DNA from: Glandiceps talaboti
Lineage: Eukaryota; Hemichordata; Enteropneusta; Spengelidae
Direction of reading: 5' to 3'
Assembly (NCBI RefSeq): GCF_964340395.1
Contig: NC_135550.1
Coordinates: 1,488,001-1,552,000 of the forward strand
DNA length: 64,000 nucleotides
Below the pieces are notes generated by a model. The model ran no database searches. It worked only from the letters and a program-made list of their open reading frames with translations, and had not been told where the DNA came from. Below are positions 25,370 through 35,900 of this stretch, one piece after another. A program made the position numbers and the translations under genes. Within the stretch, counting starts at the first letter, position 1, and each line of letters starts with the position of its first letter.

Positions 25370-25850
25370 ATTGTAAACCTATTTTAAGGCCAAGAAAAAA
25401 AATGTTTTCTGGTGAGTTTGAATCACTTAAATACCCTGCCTCAGTCTTCTTTTTCTCGTGTTTGTGCAGCCAATGCAGAGTGCAGATCCAAGGGAAATAC
25501 AAAATAAGGTTGGCACGAAACCCCTGAAAACAGTCTTTCTCAGTAGTGTAGAGCACAAGTATAAAGTTGGCGTCAGATTCATATTCGGATCTGGGGCCAT
25601 CTGACTGCCTCGGTTTTCCTTTTTTCTCGTGTTTGTGCAGCCAATGCAGAGTGCAGATCCAAGGGAAACACAAAATAAGGTTGGCATGAAACCCCTGAAA
25701 ACAGAGTCTTTCTCGGTAGTGTAGAGCACTAGTATAAAGTTGGCATCAGATTCAGATTCGGATGTGGCCATCTGATGCTCAATATAACATTCATAAGATA
25801 ACACTACCTGAATCTGAATCTGAATCTGAATCTGATGCCAACTTTATACT
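25370..25850 (-). mobile_element. Family A internal segment with 171-bp tandem duplication
   Basis: Two copies of a segment ('tctcgtgtttgtgcagccaatgcagagtgcagatccaaggg', split here only for reference) start at about 25457 and 25628, so the period is 171 bases, or 57 codons. The reverse frame therefore repeats a peptide containing ALCIGCTNTRK in both copies, but the same sequence appears as noncoding family A DNA at 63120-63210, so I do not regard it as a gene. The 'gaatctgaatctgaatctga' run at 25809-25835 is a short hexamer array. Confidence 0.65.
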
Positions 25851-25939
25851 CGTTGGATCGATTAATTACTCAAATTGGTCATTAATATTCATCGGATTAT
25901 TACCAAAACCTAATCAGTTCTGGCCATTACCCTACGGAA

Positions 25940-26070
25940 CATGTCTATGAAATTTTGTTTGAATTGATGCAGCCGTTTTTTCGGAAATCGTGATACAGAC
26001 AGACAGACACACACACAGACACACAGATTTCATCGGTATATTATAACCTTCCTTACGGAAGGTAATAAAA
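25940..26070 (-). mobile_element. Family A hairpin end with CAGA microsatellite
   Basis: Reverse orientation of the family A head: 'gaattgatgcagccgttttt', a CAGA/CACA run at 25995-26028, then the hairpin ACCTTCC-TTAC-GGAAGGT at 26046-26063. Confidence 0.7.
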
Positions 26071-26840
26071 ATGAGCATTATCTGTTTGGATTGATCTAAA
26101 CACGTTGCCTGGCAACCTGTCGTTGCGAGGTTAGCAGTGTGATCGGACACTGTCGAAGTTCAAAATATCTTAAAATGCTCAAATGTTTGGTGCCATAGTA
26201 ACTGCACGTTTGAACAAAACTTGTCGGATCTGTGACGATTTGTGAGAATCACTGTCCGTACTTGCAGCGTGTGAATCGTGAATGAAATTCTAACGTCATT
26301 AGCAAGTGACTGATATGTAGCAAATTATAGTGACTCATGGAGCATCTGTGGCTAGGAAATGTGGTATTAGTATTACGGTAATTTTAACAAGATTACTTGT
26401 AAAATTGTGTTACTTTTAGGCACGGAGTTGAAAGGTGGCTTTTAAGTAATTGCTATTCGCATCATGGGCATCTATCAAATATTGACAAGTTTATTTTGTG
26501 ACCACTCTGTGTCATCACTTTCATTAACTCTGTTTAACAATAACTGACAGAGAAAAAACACAAGATCCTTCAGTTTTACATCATTCAACACTGATATATA
26601 ATCATAAGGATTTTTTTCAAGTTTGGCATTACCATGTACGGGTATGTACGGGTATCGTGGACACGTTCATCTCCGAATTATACACGACAAGTTTACATGT
26701 CCTAGAAAACAAATTATGAGTACGATAGAAGCGCACAGAATCTGAAATTCCAACCAGTTCGATATAATGACACAGCACGGGGTAATACGGGTTTTTATAT
26801 ATCTGGATATAGTGACAGGTTCTAACCTCTTGAATAAATT
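26070..26840. other. Unassigned DNA between family A pieces
   Basis: No gene seen. A short direct repeat 'tgtacgggtat' occurs at 26634 and 26645. Confidence 0.4.
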
Positions 26841-27085
26841 ACAATTCTTTTTTTCTTGGCGTTAAAAACTCCTACCTTAAGATCTGTGGTTCCAATGTCT
26901 ATAAAAGCTTCACATTATTACCTTTTTGTGGTTGGCTGTAAGATCGCATTTGCAGGCAATCATGCTGGAGAATTTGCCTACATAACTTCATACGATCTCT
27001 TCACTATTTCAAAATTGAAAATCTTGTTTTTACTTCGTTCGATATTCCCACGTTCGAGCAGCCTAGGAAGTTGCCGGTGAAAATG
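26840..27085 (+). mobile_element. Family A internal fragment
   Basis: Matches 63190-63390 closely, including 'tctataaaagcttc', 'ggttggc.gtaagatcgcat', 'aggcaatc.tgctggaga' and 'cactatttcaaaattgaaaatctt'. Confidence 0.75.
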
Positions 27086-27382
27086 TTCCAATGCCAGTGA
27101 ATTCTATAAATATCGGCATTCAGCAGGTGACATTCTAAATTTACTAGTAGTGTAGATGAAATATCCCGACTGATGTACTCTGACTCCAATGTATCAAAAC
27201 ATATGAAGACAGAAAATGTTGTTGATGTTAGTTTTGATTGACACTTCCTTTAGATAACAATGGACGACCATTCACGTAAGCAGTGTACTCAAGTTTGATA
27301 GGTTTGTTGTTGTACATGACTATGTTGGCAAGCCTTAGATTTCGACACAATTTGCCCTTTTCTGGATTTTCATTAGCTACAG

Positions 27383-28425
27383 GTGTTTGTACCTGACATT
27401 GGTGATTGTAAAGATTTTAGTTCAACATCTCTCCAAAAATCATGGCAGCTTGACCGAGTACCTACACAGGGGAGAATCACTGGTTCCAGTATGAGTAAAG
27501 AACACAAACCTCATTTCTTTTCTCCAGCTAATCAGCCAGGTATGAGTGATGGAAATGATGAACAACCCACTAATCGCAACAATACAATAGGCGACGTTTC
27601 AAATGTGGTGGTTTGAAAAGATAAATCGTCACAGTCTGTAAAATCTAAAGAGGTAAAATGGCACAATGGCTTGAACAATTTGAGTGGATGAACATCTATA
27701 CCAATGAAAACAGGAAGTACCTAATAGATGGCAGTATTTACAGAGTATGGTGTCAATATTGTAAATTCTCGAAAGAGAAGTCTGATTTCGCTTTGGAACG
27801 GGGAAAATTGGTTGAAAAACAACACACTTTAATGGAATACTCCATTTCCGTGACACACGTTCGAGCGAATTCAAAGACATATATTTAACGAAACCAGTGG
27901 TGGCCAGTCACTTGGTGAAAGCCTTTGGTATAATGTACTTAAATGGTGATAACAAAATAGCAGAAATGAAAATAAAGATAAATATTGATAAATCTAATAG
28001 CCAAACAAGAAGTGCCATTTTCACTATTTCCGAGTTATTGCTACTGCTCAGAGAAAATGGCGCGCATCGGTATTAAATCCAACCTATGATAACACTCACA
28101 AATGCTCAGATATGATTGCAACAGTTGTTGGACAAATGAGGAATGACTTGGCTAACGATATCAGAAACAAAGTCAAAGATATTTCTATTTTGATTGACGG
28201 CGCTGAATTAACTAAGTGGGACAGAAGGGAGTTCAACACGCACATGCTGATGATGGTGTTAATGCAACAAAAACTATATGTGACATAGTTTATGAAAGTT
28301 AGAAGCAGAAACTTATAGGATTTGGAGCAGATGGTGCGTCTGTCAATCTCGGTCGAAACAAGAATGTATACACTTTACCCAGGATGAAGTAGGACAATAA
28401 TACCGTATCACTTCACTGTATTAAA
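27383..28425 (+). pseudogene. Broken hAT-derived gene (ZNF862/KIAA1586-like)
   Basis: Three separated frames read in the order expected for hAT-type transposase-derived proteins. At 27658-27888 there is a zinc-finger-like part, IYRVWCQYCKFSKEKSDFA, the place of a BED/TTF-type finger (C-x2-C, then K-S-D-F). At about 28112-28285 comes KVKDISILIDGAELTKWD, equivalent to the 'isl.iDestDvs' catalytic region. At 28310-28385 stands KLIGFGADGASVNLGRNKNV, a hallmark of this protein group ('G.GtDGAsvN.G'). A degenerate HC-x-V-K-L stretch follows where 'HCxAHRLeL' is expected. Several stops and at least two frameshifts separate the pieces, and the C-terminal dimerisation domain is absent. The ORF at 27383-27616 may be the N-terminal tail, but I do not recognise it. 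It is a dead copy. Confidence 0.7.
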
Positions 28426-28439
28426 GTTGTTAAACTGTT

Positions 28440-28760
28440 ACGGTGCTTACCATGAAGTATGTAAACTTTCTAATGCATAATAGCAATGTTATGCGGGTTT
28501 GGATTTCGTTTATTATTTGCCATGGAAACGAATATACATACCCTTGGTATGTACGAGATCATAAAGGCCGAGTGAAGTCAAGGATGCCAAGCTTTCCTGT
28601 GTTGAGAATAGGAAGCAGGCATTTGAACAACAGTTTTGACAACTAAGTTTCACTGGGACTTGAAAAAAAATCACAGATGTAGAGCTAAATTTCTTGCATA
28701 AATCATGAAATTGCAAGATTACCCTTACAGAAGGCATTCAGTTTAAATCTGGTCTGGTAT
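28440..28760 (+). mobile_element. Dispersed repeat family A, 3'-terminal fragment
   Basis: Shares 'gcttaccatgaa', 'tttattatttgccatgg', 'aaggccgagtgaagtcaagga', 'aagctttcctgt' and 'gagctaaatttcttgca' with 15130-15360, and ends in 'cttacagaaggcattcagtttaaatctgg'. It abuts the broken hAT gene. Confidence 0.75.
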
Positions 28761-28899
28761 GTATTTCTCTTCTATGAGGTACGATTCTCTGTCTTTTAAT
28801 AACCCAACGTCTGTGTGAAGTGATTGATGATACAAGGAGATGACATGAAGTAACATAGTTAGAAAAAAATACGTGCAACATCTACCTTGAGTTGAACTT

Positions 28900-29035
28900 C
28901 GTGTTTCGTTCCTTTCTCTATCTTTCTAGGCTTTCTCTCTTCTTTTCTATCTTTCTCCTCTGCCTCCCATCCCCACCCCTCCTCTGTCTGTCTGCCTGTA
29001 TGAGTGCCTGCCTGCATGCCTGCCCACCCGCCTCT
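28900..29035 (+). repeat. Pyrimidine-rich low-complexity tract
   Basis: CTTT/CTAT/CCTC-rich DNA passing into (TCTG) and (TGCC) short runs. The ORF over it is low complexity. Confidence 0.8.
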
Positions 29036-29139
29036 TTGAATTGTGTATTTCCCATCGCCTACAACCATGGCTCCTCAAAAAGGAAATACCATACCCCTAC
29101 AAGCCAGTTATTAACCTGGTCACGTCAGAGTAATATTAC

Positions 29140-29735
29140 TAGTGTTGTGTATTCTAGAGACAATACACTTCGTCACCTTGATAGGCGTAGCAAAGTATTT
29201 ATGTGTAGCCTATACATTCACAAAGCTTTTAATTCTATATGGTGGAATGGTCTATTTCACAAATTGTACACTTGCAAAATATGTTCATCGGTCAGATGAA
29301 TATCCTATATTTCAGTGTGTACGACAAGGAAGCATTCTTTCTCTCCATAATTTATGCAAACGACATCTTCGTTGAACTCGAGAACAGTTTGGTCGGATGT
29401 TACATGGCTTCCCTATCACTTGGTTCACCTGGTTTAGTAGATGACATTTCAATATTAGCACCAACTCGTTCTACATGTCATAAAATGTTTAATATTGTGT
29501 GGAACTACTGTTCAACATGGAAACAAGAACTCTCAACCACAAACAGTAGATTGTTAGTTTTTGGAGAAACAACAAGAGAACACGATCGCGCTCGACAACA
29601 TCGAAACTTGTCTTTGAACAGCTGTCCTCTTACAGAAGTTGACTCAATCACAATTGTCGTCATGCAAATTGCAAATACATTATCATCTTACAAAATATGT
29701 TCTACGGACAAAATTGTCAAATCTCCATAGCCACG
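29140..29735 (+). pseudogene. LINE reverse transcriptase, palm fragment (copy 1 of internal duplication)
   Basis: Three frames together give the palm of a non-LTR reverse transcriptase. Motif A region reads FMCSLYIHKAFNSIWWNGL (29200-29262), where the catalytic Asp expected before 'KAFD' has been replaced. Motif B is VRQGSILS. Motif C reads GLVDDISILAPT (29431-29466) in place of the usual Y/F-A-D-D, followed by the 'W...LS...S.LLVFGE' thumb start. It ends at 29730 with a stop just before the sequence repeats itself. Frameshifts and changed catalytic residues make it inactive. Motif order and 'ADDISILAPT' are typical of CR1/jockey-group LINEs. Confidence 0.8.
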
Positions 29736-30600
29736 TATACGTCAGATGAATATCCTATATTTCACGGTGTATGACAAGGAAACATTCTTCCAACAACTCT
29801 TTTCCCAATTTATTCAAATGAAGTCTTCGTTGAACTCGAGAACAGATGGGTCGGATGTTAGATGACATTTCAACAATAGCACTAACTCGTTCTACATGCC
29901 AGAAAATGCTAAATATTGTATACAACTTCTGTTCAACGCGAAGACTAAAGCTCTCAACCACAAAATGGAGATTATTAGTGTTTGGAGCAAAAAGAGAGAA
30001 CGCGCGATAGCTCTCGCCAAAATCGAAACCTGCCCTTGAACAGTCGTCCTCTTACAGAAGTTGACTCAATTACAACTGTTGGCATGCAAATTGCAAACTC
30101 ATTATCATCGATGGAACGAACACTCTCGGTTTGGAAAGAAAACAGTTATTGGGCTATATGGTCTTAATCCAATTATCGGTACTAAAGTTTGGGAACTCAT
30201 GTTCCTCTCAACAGCTTTTCATATATTTGAATTTTGGGCTCCTACCAAAACTAAACCTTTAATGGTTGAACGATGTCAGCGATATGCCACCAGAATTATG
30301 CAAGGTTTACCGTCCAAAACACAGATGAATCTCGCGCTAAGCGCCGTGGGTTTGACATCAATTGAGGTATATATTGACAATTGCAAACCGCGATTTTTTG
30401 AAACTCTCTGTATTTATGATAATTTCTCAGCCAGGAAACATGTATTTTTACAAGGCAAAGTGTCGTCAGTAAAGAAATGTTTAGGTTTTATGCCTCGTAT
30501 TGTGAATATAATTTCTAAATACGGATTGCTTTGTTTTTGTTTTTTCGATGAATTCTGTATAATTGGTTATTTTCCCGCTAAAGCTATTTGGTAAATTATT
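29736..30600 (+). pseudogene. LINE reverse transcriptase, duplicated palm plus C-terminal domain
   Basis: Bases 29745-30110 repeat 29290-29680 (shared 'tcagatgaatatcctatatttca', 'gttgaactcgagaacag', 'cctcttacagaagttgactcaa', and others). In this copy about 37 bases are lost just before 'gatgacatttcaa', removing the catalytic box. Downstream, the frame 30061-30594 carries the C-terminal part: PIIGTKVWELMFLS, VERCQRYATRIMQGLPSKTQ and the 'ALSAVGLTSIEVYIDNCKPRFFETLC' region (quoted in pieces), matching the 'R.Q...aR.iqglP..t....l...lG...ie..i....L.F...l' tail of LINE polyproteins. So one LINE was partly duplicated in tandem and both copies decayed. Confidence 0.75.
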
Positions 30601-31229
30601 GTAAAAGATGCTATGGACAACTCTTTTCAACGAACCCCACGTATACACTACTATGGCTTTGTTCAAATCTAAGAGAAACGTGTTAAAATATCCTACAATT
30701 CCTGAATGGTAGAATAAAGATATTGACCTATGTATCAAGATTATAGACAACTATAAGTTCAATAAGTCAAGAAGTAAAAAAGTGGCGAACTAAGTTACAG
30801 ATTTAAGTAGGACAGCTAAACGTGAATTTTATAGTACTAAAATTGAATAATTGCACAAATGATTTCTGGAAATTTTTTAAACATATAGTTCCAAATTTTA
30901 AGTCAGTGAACCCCACATTTCTTTCTAGAAATGGTACAGAATATCAGTCAACAGGAAATGACTTTAACATTTTTTTTCACAAATGTAGCTGCCAAATATA
31001 TCAAACAAGCAAACCACAATAGTGATGGTATTACATACAAATTATTTTATATCAATGAATCTGTCAGATGATACCAAATTTGACAAACCTCTGATCTTGT
31101 TAACCATGATACTTTATTGAAGTTGAAAATGTATGGCTGTTCAGAGAAGACTTTGTTCTTTTTACATCATATCTTCAGAACAAGTCTCAGTATATATCGT
31201 TTAATGGCATCATAAGCGATTGTCTTCTT

Positions 31230-31292
31230 GTTTGTGTTTGTGTTTGTGTTTGTGTTTGTGTTTGTGTTTGTGTTTGTGTTTGTGTTTGTGTT
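31230..31292 (+). repeat. (GTTTGT)n hexamer array in LINE reading frame
   Basis: About ten GTTTGT units placed exactly between codons for ISDCLL and PQG of the reverse transcriptase. The frame through it encodes alternating Val-Cys. On the reverse strand it gives the HKHKHK peptide, which is not a gene. Confidence 0.9.
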
Positions 31293-31849
31293 CCTCAGGG
31301 ATTGATTTTAGGCTCGCTGTTTTTTTCTGCTTTTTATCAACGACCTCCCAGTAATATCCGCAAAGACAAATATGTTCATGTACGCTGACGATACTGCAGC
31401 ACACGTTATTATTATATTATTCCTGATATTAGCGTAATTGAATCCAAACTCAACCATTTTATATGAAATTAATCACAATGATGTAAAAGGTAATAGCTTG
31501 TGTATAAATTTGCAGAAAAAACCAAGGTGATGGTCATAGGAACAACTCAGAAAAAAAGGAGAAGGTATAATTCTATAATTCTAATCAATGTTACACGTGG
31601 CAGTAATAACCTACAATGTATTTCATATGGAGAGCTCCTGGGTGTAAATATTGATGATACACTGACCCGGAAAAAAACAAGTGAACACCATAAAGTAAAG
31701 TAGCTTTTAAATTGCATCACCTCAAACGTATTAGAATTTTTTACACTTTTTTACAATTGTTTTATATTGCACCACTTGACTATTGTTCTAACATATGTGG
31801 ACACTGTTCCAACACTTTTATTTAATATTGTCAGACTACAGAAAACTGT

Positions 31850-32625
31850 TTCAAGAATACTCTTAGACTCTGATTTCAAGAATACTCTTAGACTCTGATT
31901 TCAAGAATACTCTTAGACTCTGATTTCAAGAGTACTCTTAGACTCTGATTTCAAGAATACTCTTAGACTCTGATTTAAAGAATACTCTTAGACTTTGATT
32001 TCAAGAATACTCTTAGACTCTGATTTCAAGAGTACATTAGACTCTGATTTCAAGAGTACTCTTAGACTCTGATTTCAAGAATACTCTTAGACTCTGATTT
32101 CAAGAATACTCTTAGACTCTGATTTCAAGAATACTCTTAGACTCTGATTTCAAGAATACTCTTAGACTCTGATTTCAAGAGTACATTAGACTCTGATTTC
32201 AAGAGTACATTAGACTCTGATTTCAAGAGTACATTAGACTCTGATTTCAAGAGTACTCTTAGACTCTGATTTCAAGAATACTCTTAGACTCTGATTTCAA
32301 GAATACTCTTAGACTCTGATTTCAAGAGTACTCTTAGACTGATTTCAAGAATACTCAGACTCTGATTTCAAGAGTACTCTTAGACTCTGATTTCAAGAGT
32401 ACTTTAGACTCTGATTTCAAGAGTACTTTAGACTTTGATTTCAAGAGTACTTTAGACTTTGATTTCAAGAGTACTTTAGACTTTGATTTCAGGAATACTC
32501 TTAGATACTGATTTCAAGAATACTCTTAGACTCTGATTTCAGGAATACTCTTAGACTCTGATTTCAAGAATACTCTTAGACTCTGATTTCAAGAGTACTC
32601 TTAGACTCAGATTTCAAGAATACTC
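31850..32625 (+). repeat. 25-bp minisatellite inside LINE
   Basis: About 31 units of 'tttcaagaatactcttagactctga' type (25 bases; main variants aagaGtac and a 2-base-shorter form 'agtacattag'). The first unit overlaps the LINE codons for SRILLDSDF and the last runs straight into LINE codons for THNT, so the array lies between two adjacent parts of one element. Confidence 0.95.
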
Positions 32626-33109
32626 ACAACACATGTCACGTGCTGCAGCCAGGGATGAACTATATATCCCAAAACACAGAGCACAGGTTTTAAAGGTGAT
32701 TCAAAATGCTCACATTAACTATTGCTATTTTGCTAGACATGTTTGTGATACGTATTCTGGTTTTAAAACGTTAAAAAAGCGTCTGCAAATACCTTAAAAT
32801 GACCTTTTTTCGGTCATTTCCCTTCGGATTTATTTCGAGAGTTTTCGGGTATTTCCGGTCCCACCTAGACCACGCGATTTTGTGACGTCATATAAATTTC
32901 ATCTTTTAGCAAACAGTTAGTTTTGTAGTAACCTTGTCGTTCTTCTGGCTTTTGTCATTTTACATTTTTTGGTGTTCACTTCATTGGTTTGTATTTTACT
33001 TCTTCATATATTTAATGTATTTATTTATTTGTATATTTTATTTCGACACTGTGTGAGGAGAGCCTTTGGCTGAACAGGCTATCGAGTTTAAATAAAGTCT
33101 AATGAGTAG

Positions 33110-33330
33110 TAATAATTAAGTAAATATTATATATTAATAATAATTTTAATAATAATAAAGTTTATTTGAATATTAACCACCCTACCTAGGCTAGTTGTTT
33201 ATGCTGAGTTCAAGAAAGAGGGTAATTTTACTAACATCCGTTGCCATGGTACCCACAACCACCAAAATATGTGGATCATTTTTCCAAAATTTGACATAAA
33301 ACATGAGAATTTAATAAAAGGACAAGTCCA
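33110..33330 (+). repeat. Dispersed module E (ataataattttaataat...)
   Basis: The block starting with TAATAAT-type tail, then 'aagtttatttgaatattaaccaccc', 'gttgccatggtaacc' and 'ttgacataaaaca' recurs in the same orientation at 35335-35535, 35700-35860 and, truncated, at 37660-37730. It may be the 5' part of a dispersed element. Confidence 0.65.
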
Positions 33331-34150
33331 AGTCTGGTTAAAACTTCTGCTTTATTTGAATCCCAACGTTTCGACTGTACACAGACAGTCTTTTTCAAGG
33401 GCTAAGAAACAAAAAAAAAGTATGAAAAAAGTAATAGGAATACAGAAAATGAACAAAAAGCTAAAATGATTCCAATGAACTGTGTAAAAACAAAAACTAA
33501 AATGGTAAGAGACTAGAACAGTAAAATGGCATACCTATAAAAAAAACCTGGAGAGCAGGTTAAGTGATGTCATGTAAAAGTATCCCTAAGTTTATAAAAG
33601 AAGGGGGAATGTGAGGCTCCCTAGATAGATGACTACCAGTCTTTTTTGTTGATGCCTGGTGGACGTAGTGTATTGAATACAATCATGTGCTTTATTTCAA
33701 GGCTTTTTCTGATGCGAGTATCACGGGGAAAAGATCTTGGAAATACCAATAAATGTAATATATATGAAACTGTGGTTATGGGTATTAAAGTGTTTGGCAA
33801 CTAGAGTATTTCTGTTTGACCTAGTGTCATACTGATGCTCATACATACGTTTGCCCATGACTATGCTGGTGTATGTTGGTGCAATCTTGCTTCCCATAGC
33901 AGTACCTTTAGTTTGCAGGTAAAATTTGCCATTGAAGATGAAGTAGTTCTTAGTAAGGACAGATTTCAGCATCTCTGCGATAAGTTGCGGTGTTGACATT
34001 GACTCTCATGTACCAAAATATCCATCCAAAGTTGCGTTCAAGGAAACCTTTAGTTTCGTTATGATTGAACACAACGCCGCTGGATATAGTTGGGGATGAG
34101 TAGTCTTCCATACCTTCCATTTTTACGGGAATATTGATAAATTATCCATG
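33290..34150 (-). pseudogene. Penelope-like element remnant: RT fragment fused to nuclease tail
   Basis: The minus-strand frame 33999-33721 reads LIAEMLKSVLTKNYFIFNGKFYLQTKGTAMGSKIAPTYTSIVMG (given here as one frame; key boxes are NYF-FNGK and GTAMGSK-APTY), the motif of Penelope-like reverse transcriptases. It then jumps directly to YEHQYDTRSN and AKHFNTHNHSF, part of the terminal GIY-YIG nuclease, with the RT catalytic box and the start of the nuclease missing. Downstream on the same strand, 33401-33362 has a hairpin (GACTGT/ACAGTC) followed by GAAACGTTGGG and an 'aataaagcagaagttttaacc' end. Upstream (34000-34150) is out of frame. It is a deleted, dead copy. Confidence 0.75.
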
Positions 34151-34394
34151 ATTTCACAGTTGAGTTTGTGACCTTTTATTTGCATTGTTTTAGTTTAGTA
34201 CGCATGCGCTGTGGAGATGCACACGTAAATATCTTGTGAATGTGATTAAAATCGCAAAATTTTATTGCAAGTAACGCAAAGTTAAAAAAAATTAAATCAA
34301 GTGTTTGTAGGAGTGCGAATTTGATATTTAATTCTGAATACTATGTCAGATTTCCCGTAGAAAATCAATGACCATGTTCTTTTATGACAACTGA

Positions 34395-34605
34395 ACTTTC
34401 CTCACATTCAACTTTTCAAATGCGCACTGAACGGTATGAAAATTCGTAGAGACCAAAGGGATTTGTAAAAATCTGGGTTTTTTTTTGTTTTTTTTTAGAT
34501 TTTTCAATTTTTGATTCTTTTCTGGAAAATGGTGTGCTATCGCCAACTATGTTGAAACCGTAAGAAAACCATTGTAATTTGTAAACCGGCACATTTTACC
34601 ATGTA
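34395..34605 (+). repeat. Module X, forward copy
   Basis: Contains 'caaatgcgcac', 'attcgtagagaccaaaggg', a T-rich run, and 'ttcttttctggaaaatggtgtgctatc'. An inverted copy lies at 37195-37345 and a further forward copy, partial, at 34940-35010. Confidence 0.75.
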
Positions 34606-35029
34606 CAACTACATACATACATATGGACCTAACTTCGTTATTCTGTAAATATTACATGTAAAACATACAGACTGACCTAGCATTTGCTTTCACAAAATTA
34701 ATCTTTAATTGTATCAAAGCTGTGTGGCAAAAAGCGAGAATTTCGAGTTATTACATATATTTTAGTTTAATACCCGCCAAAAAATAATGCTATCAACAGG
34801 TCAGCAATATGTGTTCCACGGGCACTCACCACAGTCAGTACACTGCACTCATGTCAGAAGAAAAAAATTGATATTCTTTTCACTAAACTTTGCAACATTA
34901 TTTTATGACAACTAAACTTCGCTCAGCTCATGCACAACTTTTTCAAATGCACACCAATCTGTCTGAAACATCGTATGTAGAGACCGAAGGAGTTTTGTGA
35001 AAATCTGAGTCATCGCTACTGTAGCTGTC

Positions 35030-35330
35030 AATCAAATATTCGTGCCTAAATGCTTCGCGGAATACTTGATGGACACAAATAAAAGATTCGTTGGGCCACA
35101 GTGCTAGTGCCAATTTAGTCATAAATAAAATAATATTGTTAATGTACAGAGTAAGTACCAAGCTCCCAATTGTTACGACTTGAAGCTTGAATGGGAAATG
35201 TTGGAGAATTAGTTGTAGGTGTAAAACTTTTACACCTCCAACACAGCAACCATAAGTGACATTCCTCTAAAGTCCTCCCAACATTTTTCATTCTTATATA
35301 TATTAAACCCCTTAACTTGTAATAACAACA
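35030..35330 (+). repeat. Module Y, copy 1
   Basis: Directly repeated at 37375-37640: 'aaatgcttcgc', 'gggccacagtgctagtgccaattta', 'aaaataatattgtta', 'ttgaagctt', 'gtgtaaaactt', 'cataagtgacattcctctaaagtcctccca'. Each copy is followed by module E. Confidence 0.8.
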
Positions 35331-35334
35331 ATAA

Positions 35335-35900
35335 TAATTAAATAAATATTACATAATAATAATTTTGATAATAATAAAGTTTACTTGAAAATTAACTACC
35401 CACCCTGCCTGGGGTAGTTTGAGGTAGTTCAAAAAGGTAGGTCATATTATGAACATCTGTTGCCATAGTAACCAAAATCACCATAATATGTTAATCGTTT
35501 TTCTAAAGCTTGACATAAAACATTGAAAAAAAAATCAAATTTAATGAAATTTCTTTTTGGCATGTATGAGTTAGTGCTACCTGGTGTAACATAAATTGTA
35601 TAAAATTGGATAGCTGTTTCCATGGACACGAATGGTAGACGTGAAAATTATGCTTTCATTATATACACATACATGTACATCTCACAAATAACATTATAAA
35701 TAAGATAAATATCTTTTTTATTTTCACATTGACCCCATTACAAAGGGTAGTTTGTCATGCTGAGTTCAAAAAAGTAGTCATTTAATGAACACCAGTTGCC
35801 ATGGTAACCAAAATAACCATATTATGTGTATTTTTGAAAAATTAGACATAAAACACTTTTAAAAATTAAAATTTAGGAAAAAACATCATTGCTGTTGGCA
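35335..35900 (+). repeat. Module E, two further copies
   Basis: Two tandemly spaced copies (about 35335-35535 and 35700-35860) of the 33110-33330 block, each with 'ttgccat(a/g)gtaacc' and 'acataaaaca'. Confidence 0.6.

Larger units (their letters stand above)
30605..33110 (+). mobile_element. LINE with two internal repeat expansions and 3' UTR
   Basis: A second plus-strand non-LTR element, interrupted by stops and frameshifts. In order: a pre-RT segment (YPTIPEW.NKDIDL at about 30690-30730, DLSRTAKREFYSTKI at 30800-30845), DFWKFFKHIVPNFKSVNP (30853-30910), a fingers/palm segment (HDTLLKLKMYGCSEKT at about 31110-31150, NGIISDCLLVC at 31205), a (GTTTGT)n array, then VPQGLILG, LFINDLP and an intact YADD box at 31381-31392. 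Thumb motifs follow (KLNH, AEKTKVMVIGTTQK, LQKTVSRILLDSDF), then the 25-bp array and a C-terminal THNT...YIPKHRAQ segment. The 3' UTR ends with 'gcctttggctgaacaggctat' and 'ttaaataaag' near 33080-33100. It is not functional. Confidence 0.75.

Noticed and set aside
25368-25804. ORFs repeating ALCIGCTNTRK
   Set aside because: They lie in dispersed family A DNA with a 171-bp duplication; the other copies of this DNA are not open.
31210-31404. His/Lys repeat ORF on the minus strand
   Set aside because: Antisense translation of the (GTTTGT)n array inside the LINE.
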